Shown in pieces: positions 47,850 to 57,521 of a stretch of 64,000 nt of DNA. The stretch comes from Paenarthrobacter nicotinovorans (GTDB lineage Bacteria; Actinomycetota; Actinomycetes; Actinomycetales; Micrococcaceae), in NCBI RefSeq assembly GCF_021919345.1, contig NZ_CP089293.1, positions 1,922,001-1,986,000 on the forward strand, given 5' to 3'. A program made the translations under genes and the position numbers. The notes below the pieces were generated by a model. The model did not search any database. It worked only from the letters and a program-made list of their open reading frames with translations, and was not told the DNA's origin. How positions within the stretch are numbered: the first letter of the stretch is position 1; the number at the start of each line of letters is the position of its first letter.

Positions 47850-48246
47850 ACGACTTTGTTGGCCAACGACGGAGACCTTGCGGCCTTGGGCGATCGCGGG
47901 CAAGGTTCGGCGGGCGGGGTGGATGTCGTCGTCGTTATTCTGGCCAGTGAGCGCTTTGGTCCCGGAGCTGTCGAGACTGAACACGTCTACGCCGCCGCCA
48001 TCCACAACCCCGAACCTATGGTGATAGGTGGTGCAGTTGCCAGGTCGGCCGGCGCCCTGCTCGAACCAATTTCAGTGCGGCTCCCCGCGAATTCCCGCTA
48101 CGGTCCCGTCGCTGGTAGTGTCGCCTTTGGGCGATTCCGTGGTGACCATGGGTGCGGTGCGAAGTGCCCTGGACTTCGTGGAAAAGGAAACCCTCAACAT
48201 CGAACTGCGCCACAAGCGGGCCCCCAAACCACCACCGGCGCCCTAG
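47850..48246 (+). pseudogene. Decayed ROK-family gene (C-terminal half)
   Basis: One frame from about 47856 reads LANDGDLAALGDRGQGSAGG, then VVVVILASERFGPGAVETEH, the ROK block with the sugar/ATP-binding ND-x-x-a-x-a-LGe region and the GxG(A)-iv strand. A shift at about 48095-48110 moves to a second frame, SPLGDSVVTMGAVRSALDFV, which is the ROK C-terminus. The part normally between them (zinc motif GHx9-11CxCGxxGC) is deleted, and the front is missing. Thus a dead repressor or kinase. Confidence 0.7.
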
Positions 48247-48383
48247 TACCTCAGCCTCCAAGTACCGGGTGCAGGAACTACCGGTGCGCAGATCCTTGGT
48301 TGATCAGAAGGCCCCACATGTGCTGGCAGATCATCAGATGTCCGGACGCTACAAAAGGCACATCCACAGCCGGCTGCCTGCAA

Positions 48384-48656
48384 CTACTCCCGGGGTTCGA
48401 CGCTTCCCGTTTCCGGGTCGAAGCTATAAGGAACCCGCAGGGGCAGGTCGAAATCCATGATCAGTTCGTTGACGGCCTGAGACACCGCGTCCCTGGCGTC
48501 ACCGCTGAGCGCGGCCTCTGCAGCGCAATATGCGGCGATCTCCCCCCTGCTCGCATTGCCCCCGTTGGCGAGTTGTGCGACCCAAACGTCGTCGGGACTG
48601 AGGGCGAGCAGATCAATGGCTGCCCTCGTCAGCGCCTGCTGGTCGAAGCCGTTCAT
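48384..48656 (-). CDS. Small hypothetical protein (90 aa)
   Basis: The protein reads MNGFDQQALTRAAIDLLALS, then PDDVWVAQLANGGNASRGEI, with helix-forming composition throughout. It has a GAGG 6 nt before the ATG at 48656. No family recognised; helical and acidic, so possibly cytoplasmic. Seems a real gene next to the dormancy cluster. Confidence 0.55.
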   Translation of the reverse strand: MNGFDQQALTRAAIDLLALSPDDVWVAQLANGGNASRGEIAAYCAAEAALSGDARDAVSQAVNELIMDFDLPLRVPYSFDPETGSVEPRE

Positions 48657-48897
48657 CACGCACCTCAGTTACTTCTAATCTGAAGATGCAAGTCTATCTA
48701 GCAAAAATGTGCATGAACAGACCGGGAGCCTCACCCGTGGCGACCTCCACCGGCAGTGAAGAGCGGGGGACCAACCGACGCGCGGGCTAACTGCAGTGCA
48801 CCGAACGCTTGTGCGCAGGGGAAGCTGCGTCAAAGGAAGAACCGGCCCGGACGTCGCCTGCTTCTTGAGAGGAAGGGGCACAGCGGACGGCCGGGAC

Positions 48898-49368
48898 TTA
48901 TTCCAAGCCTGCCCGCGTGGCGTCGTCGAGCGGGGTTCGCAGGGACATCGGTGCTGAAAGATCAAAGCGCCTGCCGGTGATGGACCGGGGAACTATCCGA
49001 TAGAGGAAGTCCTGGCCAATTCCTTGCCAAGGGAAGAGGGCCCGCCGCAATTCGTCCATGGTGGGGCTGCCCGGCCCGGCTGCTTCGGCGGCACCTTTCA
49101 CCACAACGCTCCAGGCGATGCCGAACTCCCCGCTCACCGAATCCGATTCCAGCGCCACCACGGAGTCGGCTTCCATGGCCTGCTGTTTGGTCCCCATCCC
49201 GGTTCGAAAGACAATCGTCTGGTTGTCTACCGCAAAGTTCACCGGAAAGATGTCCGGGTGTCCGTCCACGATGACCGAGAGACGGCCAACGTGTGTTTCG
49301 CCCAGAAGCCTCCAGCAATCGTCGGCTCCGAGGACTTCTGCCTCAGGCACTATGTTGTTGTCTGTCAT
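48898..49368 (-). CDS. PPOX-like flavin/heme-binding split-barrel protein (1 of 4)
   Basis: A 156-aa protein of the pyridoxamine 5'-phosphate oxidase-like superfamily: CWRLLGETHVGRLSVIVDGHPDIFPVNFAVDNQTIVFRTG, then a strand (VVALESDSVSGEFGIAWSVVVKGAA). Such proteins bind FMN or F420 and are a hallmark of actinobacterial DosR-type regulons. The -10 TAGGAT lies 6 nt before the ATG with a stress box 22 nt before it, so the mRNA is probably leaderless. Paralogues at 53018, 60115 and 60655. Confidence 0.9.
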   Translation of the reverse strand: MTDNNIVPEAEVLGADDCWRLLGETHVGRLSVIVDGHPDIFPVNFAVDNQTIVFRTGMGTKQQAMEADSVVALESDSVSGEFGIAWSVVVKGAAEAAGPGSPTMDELRRALFPWQGIGQDFLYRIVPRSITGRRFDLSAPMSLRTPLDDATRAGLE

Positions 49369-49402
49369 GCCGCGATCCTATGGCGGTGCGATCCGCCTCG
49401 AC

Positions 49403-49417
49403 AGGGCCCAAGGTCCC
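49403..49417. promoter_or_regulatory. Dos-like box AGGGCC-CAAG-GTCCC (PPOX 1)
   Basis: Sequence AGGGCCCAAGGTCCC, centre 42 bp upstream of the ATG and 22 nt before the -10 TAGGAT. The core GGGCC-N4-GTCCC is the mycobacterial DosR core (GGGAC-N4-GTCCC) with one base changed. Confidence 0.72.
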
Positions 49418-49488
49418 GCTGCCGTTGCCGCCAACGCCGGCAGGTCATGCCGGCTGCCGTGAGCCGCGTCGCCTGGTCCGGTTCCATC

Positions 49489-49935
49489 TCAGGGGGTGGT
49501 TTCGTATGTATGAACCACGACTACCGGGCAATGCGCGTGGGCGACGACGGCCGAACTCACTGAGCCCAAAAGGAGTCCGCCAAAGCCCCCGTGTCCGCGG
49601 CGGCCGACGACGACGAGCGCTGCATGCTTGCTTCCCTCCACCAAAGCGGCGCGTGCGGATCCCTGAACGAGACGCCTGCTCACATTCTTCGGCAGGTCCG
49701 CCCCGAAGGCCTTCGCGAGGGCCTCCTCCATGTTCTGCTCGGCGTCGTGGGCAAAACCGTCGATCCCCATTGCCAGGTAGGCCTCGTAGCCAACGGGCAA
49801 TTCCCAACAGGCCCAGGCTTCCAAAGGCGCAGTGAGGGCCATGGCCAGATGTTGGCCCTGACGCAGGGCTTCAACTGAAGCGGGAGACCCGTCGACCCCT
49901 ACGATCACCTTGCTGGGATCCAAACGCCCGGCCAT
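49489..49935 (-). CDS. Universal stress protein
   Basis: A 148-aa single-domain UspA protein. It has VIVGVDGSPASVEALRQGQH at the start and the ATP-binding signature VVGRRGHGGFGGLLLGSVSS (G-x2-G-x9-GS). ATP binding is expected. It begins at ATG 49935 with AGGAG 6 nt upstream, sharing a TGATG junction with the flavodoxin gene: the third gene of a DUF3040-flavodoxin-USP operon driven from the box at 50782. Confidence 0.9.
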   Translation of the reverse strand: MAGRLDPSKVIVGVDGSPASVEALRQGQHLAMALTAPLEAWACWELPVGYEAYLAMGIDGFAHDAEQNMEEALAKAFGADLPKNVSRRLVQGSARAALVEGSKHAALVVVGRRGHGGFGGLLLGSVSSAVVAHAHCPVVVVHTYETTP

Positions 49936-50402
49936 CACTGGCTCCTCTTCGCGGCCTGGGACTTCATCAGGGACAGCAGCTGCGCGCCCCAGGTTTTCGC
50001 GCGATCGGTTTCGCCGGGAAGGAGGGGTCCCTCAGTGCCTCCGACATAGAAAGGCATGGGCTTGCTGACGGGAGTGGCTCCCGCCTTTTTCAAGTGCCTC
50101 GAAATCTTCCCGGCAGCGTCACCGTGGATGAACAGCTTGACCCGGGTGTCGAAAGCAGCAGCCAACACCCCCATGAGTCCCTCGGACTCGACGGCGGTCA
50201 GTGTTTCCATGGTCTTTGGAGTGGGGCGCCAGCCATTAATAGGGCTTCCTACTACCAGCAGGTCTCCTACCGAGAGATCAGCACGCCGGAACCGGGCAAC
50301 TGGTACTGTGCTGGCGTTGGCGGTGCCAAGACCCGAAGCCACCGCTTCCGCGATTGCCTTGGTATTTCCGTAAGCGGAATCGTAAACAATCAGTGCTTTC
50401 AT
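49935..50402 (-). CDS. Flavodoxin-family protein
   Basis: A 155-aa FMN protein: ALIVYDSAYGNTKAIAEAVA is the phosphate-binding loop and LLVVGSPINGWRPTPKTM the second flavin loop. It carries electrons in stress or anaerobic metabolism. Overlaps the DUF3040 gene by 4 bases upstream and the USP start downstream. The flavin loops suggest it is functional. Confidence 0.9.
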   Translation of the reverse strand: MKALIVYDSAYGNTKAIAEAVASGLGTANASTVPVARFRRADLSVGDLLVVGSPINGWRPTPKTMETLTAVESEGLMGVLAAAFDTRVKLFIHGDAAGKISRHLKKAGATPVSKPMPFYVGGTEGPLLPGETDRAKTWGAQLLSLMKSQAAKRSQ

Positions 50403-50728
50403 GGTGTTTCCTTATCTTTTCCCTGACGTTGCTTGGAGGCGGTTGTCTTCCTGCGGCCGGGACGGGCATCCATGAAGAGGGTTGCCCAGAAGGTGCCACC
50501 GCCCATCACCATGAAGCCTGTTATTCCCAGTACCGGTTCACTGAGGGCGACGCCGGTGAGCAACAAGCCGAGTCCGGCCAGTCCGACGAGGACTCCACGC
50601 ACGGTCTGCGTCCAGCGGATTCGTCCCAAGTCCTCCAAGCTCATGAGCGCAGCCAGCTTGGGATCCTCTTCCTCGAGTCCCTTGGCGATCTCGTCCAATT
50701 CAAGTTTCTCGAAGTTGGAAAGTTCCAT
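50399..50728 (-). CDS. DUF3040 domain membrane protein
   Basis: A 109-aa protein. The acidic N-terminus MELSNFEKLELDEIAKGLEEEDPKLAAL is the DUF3040 helix. Two helices follow, VRGVLVGLAGLGLLLTGVAL and LGITGFMVMGGGTFWATLF, then a basic tail. Function unknown, common in actinobacteria. AGGAGG lies before the ATG at 50728; a longer frame exists upstream. First gene of the operon under the box at 50782. Confidence 0.85.
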   Translation of the reverse strand: MELSNFEKLELDEIAKGLEEEDPKLAALMSLEDLGRIRWTQTVRGVLVGLAGLGLLLTGVALSEPVLGITGFMVMGGGTFWATLFMDARPGRRKTTASKQRQGKDKETP

Positions 50729-50781
50729 GGTTTGCCTCCTGTCCTCCAGTCCCAGCATGGGCGGCCGACGGTCCTTCAAAC

Positions 50782-50796
50782 AGGGCCAAAAGTCAC
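50782..50796. promoter_or_regulatory. Dos-like box AGGGCC-AAAA-GTCAC (DUF3040 operon)
   Basis: AGGGCCAAAAGTCAC, centre 61 bp before the ATG. At 22 nt from the box the minus strand reads CATGCT, a fair -10. Confidence 0.62.
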
Positions 50797-51006
50797 AGCG
50801 GGCCGGGAGCTGGAAGGCCCGGCTCAGCCGTGTCCGCCAGTGCGGGAGCAAGGCATGCAATCAGCATGTGAGCCTTCTGTTGGAGTGCCCACTCCTTGGG
50901 ATCTGTCTTTGCCATGACACAGACAGGGAACGTCGCCAGGTTGGCACGCAAGACAGGCACCGAACAAAGCCGAAGGTTACCTGCCCACTTCGGCCAGTTC
51001 CCCTAG

Positions 51007-52380
<1,374 letters not shown>

Positions 52381-52458
52381 CCTAAGACTCTGGTCGACGT
52401 CGGCAATTCAAGGGTATTTTGCAGCAGACAGGAAGGTTGGTTCGGCGAAAGGACGGTC

Positions 52459-52923
52459 ATGGACCGCGAGGATTCGACGGGAAAGATCATCGTTGGAGTT
52501 GACGGCTCCGAGGCATCCATCACGGCTCTCCGCGTGGCCCAACAGCTCGCCGGGCCCCTGGGCGCCGAGGTGGTAGCCACAGCATTTTGGGAGTATCCGC
52601 GTGTTTACGACGGCTACGTGGCCATGGGCATAACGGACTTCGAGAAAGCCGCAGGAGAGATCCTTGGCAAGGCTGTCGAAAAGGCGTTCGGGCCCGCGCT
52701 TCCGGACAACGTTGTCTCCCGCCTTGTCCGGAATCATCCCAGGCAAGGTTTGATTGAGGCCAGCCGCGAAGCGGACATGATCGTGGTTGGACGCCGCGGA
52801 CATGGGGGTTTCGGAGGGTTGCTGCTCGGTTCGGTCAGCTCGGCGTGTGTGGCCCATGCCCATTGCCCGGTGCTCGTGGTCCACAACCCGGATAAGGATG
52901 CATCGGGGCAGAGCGAACCGTAG
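52459..52923 (+). CDS. Universal stress protein
   Basis: A 154-aa single-domain UspA protein with IIVGVDGSEASITALRVAQQ and VVGRRGHGGFGGLLLGSVSS, closely like the 49489 protein, so both derive from one duplication. It follows the GAF sensor gene by 78 bases and may be co-transcribed. No Dos-like box was found just upstream, although a box follows the gene. Confidence 0.9.
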   Translation: MDREDSTGKIIVGVDGSEASITALRVAQQLAGPLGAEVVATAFWEYPRVYDGYVAMGITDFEKAAGEILGKAVEKAFGPALPDNVVSRLVRNHPRQGLIEASREADMIVVGRRGHGGFGGLLLGSVSSACVAHAHCPVLVVHNPDKDASGQSEP

Positions 52924-52927
52924 CTTG

Positions 52928-52942
52928 GGGCCTTTTGGCCCT
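52928..52942. promoter_or_regulatory. Dos-like box GGGCC-TTTT-GGCCCT (PPOX 2 and USP)
   Basis: GGGCCTTTTGGCCCT, read as AGGGCC-AAAA-GGCCC on the other strand. The -10 TAGGCT at 52965-52970 lies exactly 22 nt after it, and the next start is at 53018. Confidence 0.72.
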
Positions 52943-53017
52943 ACGCCTCCCGGGTGGGGCTTCATAGGCTCTCAATCAAAGAAGAGAGCCAAGGCGCACC
53001 CCACGAAAGGATGAGCG

Positions 53018-53461
53018 ATGACCCTGCCCAGCATGGAACCAGGCCGGATAGATGGAGCCCGGCACGTCAATGAGGATCTCGGGGAAGAGGAATGCTGGGA
53101 GCTCCTGCGTTCACGGACAACCGGCAGGGTTGGTTTTGTGCACCATGGCAGGGTCATGATCCTGCCGGTCAATTACCTGGTCCATGAGAACAGCATCTAC
53201 TTCCGCACCTCTGCGGATGGCATGATCGGCACGCCCGTCGCCAGACTTCAGGTTTCGTTCCAGGTGGATGATTTCCGGTCGGATCGTAGCGAAGGATGGT
53301 CCGTGCTGTTCAGCGGACCGTTTTCCCGGGTAGTCGAGCCCGCGTTGCTCACCCAACTTTGGGGAAAGGCCCTGGTTGAACCATGGGCAGGTGGAGGGCG
53401 TGACCTTTTCGTCCGGATTCAGCCCGCAGAGGTCACGGGCAAGCACGTCTTCCTGGCCTGA
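53018..53461 (+). CDS. PPOX-like split-barrel protein (2 of 4)
   Basis: A 147-aa protein: ECWELLRSRTTGRVGFVHHG, RVMILPVNYLVHENSIYFRT and VARLQVSFQVDDFRSDRSEGWSVLFSG are the family blocks. It is more divergent than the other three paralogues. AAAGGATGA precedes the ATG at 53018; unlike paralogues 1, 3 and 4 it has a 5' leader and a Shine-Dalgarno. Followed 40 bases later by a double USP gene, likely in the same transcript. Confidence 0.88.
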   Translation: MTLPSMEPGRIDGARHVNEDLGEEECWELLRSRTTGRVGFVHHGRVMILPVNYLVHENSIYFRTSADGMIGTPVARLQVSFQVDDFRSDRSEGWSVLFSGPFSRVVEPALLTQLWGKALVEPWAGGGRDLFVRIQPAEVTGKHVFLA

Positions 53462-53501
53462 GAGCGGCTGCCTTCCACTATGATGTGCCAGGGACGCGGC
53501 G

Positions 53502-54353
53502 ATGAATGAGGAGGAACGGATCGTTGTCGGGTACGACGGTTCCGACGCGGCGGGCAAAGCTGTGCGGTGGGCTGCTATGCAGGCGCGCAGGAGCGGCTTC
53601 ATCCTCAATGTGGTGCATTGTTCGCTCTGGCCGGTGTTTACCCACAATATGGGGCCGGTTCCGGGTATAGCAGGCAGCGGTCTGAGGCACGCAGCGGAAT
53701 CAATTGTTTCCGATGGGGTGGCTCTCGCCCGCGAAGAGTTTGCAGACGCGCAAATCGCAACAAGCCTGGTCTATGGGTGGCCGGCTGAGAACCTCCGCAA
53801 GCTGGCGGCAACAGCTTCCCTCCTGGTCGTCGGCACCCGTGGTGCGCAAGGATTTCCAGGATTGTTGATTGGGTCGGTCAGCCTCGAATTGGCTTCCACG
53901 GCAGCCTGCCCTGTGGCCGTCATCGGAGGTTCGGAACGACCCCTTGGGCCGGTCGTCGTCGGCATAGCTGACGAAGGCTGGGAGGCCACTCTCCGCTATG
54001 CGGCGAACTTCGCCTCTTTGGCGCACTCTGTGCTCAAAATCGTGCACGTCCACAGACACCACGGATTTCACCAAGACGCTTTCTACGAAGCGGGTGCAAC
54101 CGAAAAGCGGGAGATGCTCGACTCGGCCTTGCGGTCAGTACGCAACACCTGGCCGGGTCTGGAGGTCCGGGACCGCCTCCTGTCGGGAACCTCCGTGGCG
54201 GGGACGCTGGTGGGGGCAGCGGGGGGTGCCCAGGTTGTGGTCGTGGGCACCTCTGCTCAAGGTGCAGTCAGTGGCAGCTTTGGCTCAACCGCCCATGCGG
54301 TTCTCCATCACGCCGGTTGTCCGGTGATAGTCGTCAGGCACCCGCCGGCCTGA
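53502..54353 (+). CDS. Tandem universal stress protein
   Basis: A 283-aa protein of two USP domains. The first has RIVVGYDGSDAAGKAVRWAA and VVGTRGAQGFPGLLIGSVSL, the second has GPVVVGIADEGWEATLRYAA and VVVGTSAQGAVSGSFGSTAH. Both keep ATP-site-like Gly loops, the second less strictly. It follows PPOX 2 by 40 bases. Double-USP proteins are typical of actinobacterial dormancy regulons. Confidence 0.9.
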   Translation: MNEEERIVVGYDGSDAAGKAVRWAAMQARRSGFILNVVHCSLWPVFTHNMGPVPGIAGSGLRHAAESIVSDGVALAREEFADAQIATSLVYGWPAENLRKLAATASLLVVGTRGAQGFPGLLIGSVSLELASTAACPVAVIGGSERPLGPVVVGIADEGWEATLRYAANFASLAHSVLKIVHVHRHHGFHQDAFYEAGATEKREMLDSALRSVRNTWPGLEVRDRLLSGTSVAGTLVGAAGGAQVVVVGTSAQGAVSGSFGSTAHAVLHHAGCPVIVVRHPPA

Positions 54354-54394
54354 TGGCAGGGAATGACGTGATGTCCGGCGAAGAACAGTGCGGA

Positions 54395-54433
54395 GGCCCT
54401 GGATCACAATGGCCGGACCACTGCGCCAGGGCC
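54395..54433. terminator. Hairpin between convergent USP genes
   Basis: GGCCCTGG (54395-54402) pairs with CCAGGGCC (54426-54433), between the two convergent stress genes. No long T-run, but the place suggests a bidirectional terminator. Its right arm resembles a Dos-like box by chance. Confidence 0.5.
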
Positions 54434-54440
54434 GCCCGTC

Positions 54441-55307
54441 CTATTCGGAGTGCTTCACTGTATGAAGACGCGTAATGATGGTCGGACAGGGAATCTTGCC
54501 GAGCACCGCATGCGCCGTGGATCCGAGCAGCAGTCGTTTGAAGGCGCCATGGCCCTTGCTGCCGACAACCAGCAGGCGCGCGGTGGCCGCATATGCGAGC
54601 AGTGCTTCCGCCGGTCGCATGCGGGTTTCGAGGACCTGATGGATCGCGAGGTCGGGATAGGTATCCGCCAGACCCGCAACTGTTTCCGACAAGACCACGC
54701 GCTCTTGTTCGGCAACGAGTTCGGAGTAGTTACCGGGGGGCATGCCGCGGCTCACCACTGGTTCCGGTAAATGGAAGGCATGCAGCACCGTCAGCTCCTG
54801 GCCTGTCCGATCCGCCTCTGCGGCGGCGAACGCGACCGCCTGCGTGGATTCTTCCGAACCGTCAACACCGACCAGGACGCCGTGCCGGTTCGACATGTCA
54901 TGCTCGCCGATGACCGCCACCGGGCACTGGGCCACCGTGGCTACCTGCAAGGCCCGGTCCGTCAGCGAACCACCAACCCAACCGTGCCCGGAGCCGACCA
55001 CTACCATGGAGGCCTTCTTGGACTTCTTGCCAAGAGCGTAGCCCGACCCCCCTGAGACCAGGACGGTGGAGATTTCCACAGTTGGTTCCAGCTTGCTGGC
55101 GTGGTCTTTCGCGGCGGCGAGAAGAGTCTCGCCGGACTCCCGGATCCATTCGTTATATCCGACGGCGTCATAGGCCCAGCGGTCGTCGACGGCGTGGACA
55201 AGTTGTACGGGCAGCTTCAGGGCCGCTGCCCTCTGCATGGCCCACCGTACTGCGGCGTCACTGCTGGGCGAATCGTTGACACCAACGACAATTGCTTCCT
55301 TCATGGC
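54441..55307 (-). CDS. Tandem universal stress protein
   Basis: A 288-aa double USP. Domain one begins MKEAIVVGVNDSPSSDAAVR and has VVGSGHGWVGGSLTDRALQV; domain two begins GVLVGVDGSEESTQAVAFAA and ends VVGSKGHGAFKRLLLGSTAH. ATG at 55307 fits the domain start; the frame is open upstream without similarity. The box at 55391 lies about 91 bases upstream. Confidence 0.9.
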   Translation of the reverse strand, partial: AMKEAIVVGVNDSPSSDAAVRWAMQRAAALKLPVQLVHAVDDRWAYDAVGYNEWIRESGETLLAAAKDHASKLEPTVEISTVLVSGGSGYALGKKSKKASMVVVGSGHGWVGGSLTDRALQVATVAQCPVAVIGEHDMSNRHGVLVGVDGSEESTQAVAFAAAEADRTGQELTVLHAFHLPEPVVSRGMPPGNYSELVAEQERVVLSETVAGLADTYPDLAIHQVLETRMRPAEALLAYAATARLLVVGSKGHGAFKRLLLGSTAHAVLGKIPCPTIITRLHTVKHSE

Positions 55308-55390
55308 TGTCCCGTTCTTCTTGGATATGTCCCGGAGCGATGGGTCCGGGGGTTGCATGTCCAGTTTCCTGTGTCCCGTCTCCGGGAGTT

Positions 55391-55405
55391 AGGGCCGGAA
55401 GTCCC
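55391..55405. promoter_or_regulatory. Dos-like box AGGGCC-GGAA-GTCCC (double USP)
   Basis: AGGGCCGGAAGTCCC, centre 91 bp before the ATG. At 22 nt from the box the minus strand reads GAAACT, an acceptable -10. Confidence 0.65.
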
Positions 55406-55446
55406 GCTGTTGGACGTTGATTACCCCAACATCCCTGGCTGTGCAG

Positions 55447-56850
55447 CTAGTCCGGGGCATCCAGACTGACCTCTTCCAAGTATTCCGGGACTCGTGCGTT
55501 CCACCCGAGTTCGCGCTTGATGCGTAAACGCAAGGTGTCGGAGGCTTCCGGTTCCCCATGGGTGATGTAAGTCATTGCCGGTGCCTGGGGAGCGGAGCGC
55601 ATCCACTGGATGATCGCGTCCGCATCGGCGTGGGCACTGAACCCCTCGAGCTGAACCACCTCGGCCCGCAGCGGGACATTCTTTCCATAGATCCTGATTT
55701 CGCGGGAACCGGCGGCAAGGGCCGCCCCCCGTGTTCCAGCCGCTTGGTAGCCGCTCAGGACAAGGGCATTCCTGGGATCGGAACCGTAGGCTTCGACGTG
55801 GTGGAGAATCCGGCCGCCCGTGAGCATCCCGCTGGCGGAAATGATGATCATCGGGCCTCCGCGGAGGTTGAGAAGTTTCGAGTCATCCACGCTGCGGGTC
55901 ATTTTGGCCAGCTGGTACATGCTGGTGAATTCTTCAGGACGCAGCCTGTGCTCCTCAGGATGCTGTTGGTACATGTAGGAGGCATCGATGGCCATGGGGC
56001 TGTTAAGGTAGACCGGCACATCCGGAATGAGTCCATTGTGGCGAAGCCGGGACAGTTGGAGCATCAGTGTCTCTGCGCGGCCCACAGCGAACGCCGCTAT
56101 CAGAATCACGCCTCCTCGTTTGATGACCCTGTTGACCACATCAGCCAGTTCGTGCTCCGGGCTGCCCTTTGGATGGAGCCGGTTGCCGTAGGTGGACTCT
56201 GTTACCAGGACGTCTACCGTCCCAAGTTGGCGGGGCGGGTACATGAACGGATCATCCGTCCTGCCCAGGTCTCCAGTGAAATGGGCTGACCGCTCTCCCA
56301 CCTCGAGCTGTATTTGGGCTGCCCCCAGGATGTGTCCGGCCGGGACGAACGTGGCCCGGACTCCGGGTGCAACTTCGATGGCTGTGTCAAAGTCGACGGG
56401 CCTGAAGCTGTTAAGCGACTTGACGGCCTCAGCCGCGGTGTAGAGGGGAAGGGCAGGTTTGTGCACTGATGAACCGGTCCGGACTGCGTAGCGGGCTTCT
56501 TCTTCCTGCAGGTGCCCGCTGTCGGGCAGCAGGAGTTTGCAGAGCTGCTCCGTTCCGTGCGTGGCGTAAACGGGGCCTCGGAAACCGTCGCGGACCAGGG
56601 CAGGGACGTAGCCGGTATGGTCCAGGTGAGCATGGGTCAGGACAACGGCGTCAACGGAAGACGGTGAGACCGGGAAGGGCCGCCGGTTGCGTTCCCGGAG
56701 CCGCTTGTAGCCTTGAAAGAGGCCACAGTCCACCAGTACCCGTGAGCCCTTGAACTCAATGAGATACCGCGAACCCGTGACGGAGTCTGTTGCGCCGAGG
56801 AACCGAAGCCTGGCTGCGTGCTTGTTCTGCATGGTGACCTGTCCACTCAT
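55447..56850 (-). CDS. MBL-fold beta-CASP RNA-processing exonuclease-like protein
   Basis: A 467-aa metallo-beta-lactamase protein with a beta-CASP domain. The zinc motif is VVLTHAHLDHTGYVP, and the beta-CASP pattern includes VLVTESTYGNRLH, IAAFAVGRAETLMLQLSRLR and a final FSAHADADAIIQWM/THGEPEASDTL. Such proteins are RNases of the YSH1/CPSF73 class. It lies among stress genes, so RNA turnover in dormancy is possible. ATG at 56850; the internal ATG at 56832 is an alternative. Confidence 0.88.
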   Translation of the reverse strand: MSGQVTMQNKHAARLRFLGATDSVTGSRYLIEFKGSRVLVDCGLFQGYKRLRERNRRPFPVSPSSVDAVVLTHAHLDHTGYVPALVRDGFRGPVYATHGTEQLCKLLLPDSGHLQEEEARYAVRTGSSVHKPALPLYTAAEAVKSLNSFRPVDFDTAIEVAPGVRATFVPAGHILGAAQIQLEVGERSAHFTGDLGRTDDPFMYPPRQLGTVDVLVTESTYGNRLHPKGSPEHELADVVNRVIKRGGVILIAAFAVGRAETLMLQLSRLRHNGLIPDVPVYLNSPMAIDASYMYQQHPEEHRLRPEEFTSMYQLAKMTRSVDDSKLLNLRGGPMIIISASGMLTGGRILHHVEAYGSDPRNALVLSGYQAAGTRGAALAAGSREIRIYGKNVPLRAEVVQLEGFSAHADADAIIQWMRSAPQAPAMTYITHGEPEASDTLRLRIKRELGWNARVPEYLEEVSLDAPD

Positions 56851-56930
56851 TCGGGCCGGCTGGAAAAGGGGAGAGTAATCGGGTAAACATCTGGCGCCGA
56901 GCGGTGCTCAGGCGCCAGATTCCGGATTGG

Positions 56931-57293
56931 TTATGCCGAGGGCATGACGTGGTGGTGCCGGTATTCCTCCGTGCTTGGTTTTATGGCCAGCGCGGTAACT
57001 ACCAAAGCCACCGCCCCTGGTATCCATGCACTCCACGCAGTGGCCGTAGCGGAGGTAAAACCGGCAACCCACGGGGCCAGCAGCAAAGCCACAGCAATAA
57101 TGGCCTGCGCCCATTCCGCGGCGGGCATTCCCGGGGCGGCCAGGTTAACGACTCCTCCGATGACCAGAAGAATGCCCAAGGTGACCATTACCGCCGTCGA
57201 GGATCCAGTTTGCGTGGTCCACAGCACTGAGAGGGCCGCGTAGGCTCCAGCGGCGACCACTGTCCAGTCCTGCCATCGCGTCCATTTCTTCAT
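56931..57293 (-). CDS. SPW-repeat membrane protein
   Basis: A 120-aa integral membrane protein with four helices (WTVVAAGAYAALSVLWTTQT, VMVTLGILLVIGGVVNLAAP, AIIAVALLLAPWVAGFTSAT, AWIPGAVALVVTALAIKPST) and the SPW-type LLLAPWVAGF motif. AAGGAG precedes the ATG at 57293; a longer frame begins at 57410. Function unknown. Its promoter region holds two Dos-like boxes. Confidence 0.82.
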   Translation of the reverse strand: MKKWTRWQDWTVVAAGAYAALSVLWTTQTGSSTAVMVTLGILLVIGGVVNLAAPGMPAAEWAQAIIAVALLLAPWVAGFTSATATAWSAWIPGAVALVVTALAIKPSTEEYRHHHVMPSA

Positions 57294-57395
57294 GGTGACA
57301 CTGCTCCTTTTTCTTTGATGGAACCACCAAGCTCCTGCAAGGTGGCGTCCGGTCTTCCCGTAGTTCCAGCGTCCGTTTAATCGCCGAACGGCAAC

Positions 57396-57437
57396 AGGGC
57401 CAAAAGTCACGAAGGTTGTGCAGGGTCATTAGGCCCT
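57396..57437. promoter_or_regulatory. Two Dos-like boxes between SPW gene and response regulator
   Basis: AGGGCCAAAAGTCAC (57396-57410) faces the SPW gene, with GACGCT as a possible -10 at 22 nt. GGGTCATTAGGCCCT (57423-57437, the reverse form of AGGGCC-TAAT-GACCC) faces the response regulator, with AACAAT near 23 nt. Two boxes upstream of the regulator suggest autoregulation. Confidence 0.68.
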
Positions 57438-57521
57438 TGTAACCCGACGAACACGTCGGCAACAATTTGGAAGTGTTCAAAGATCGGCATGTGCGGTGCC
57501 GCCCCCGCCGGAGAGGAAACC

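Noticed and set aside
47856..48683. A 275-codon open frame on the plus strand
   Set aside because: Only its first part resembles ROK; after about 48100 it is a shadow of other sequence and opposite to the small gene at 48384.
54428..54442. AGGGCCGCCCGTCCT, a match to the Dos-like box
   Set aside because: It lies in the hairpin between two convergent genes, with no start codon at the right distance on either side.
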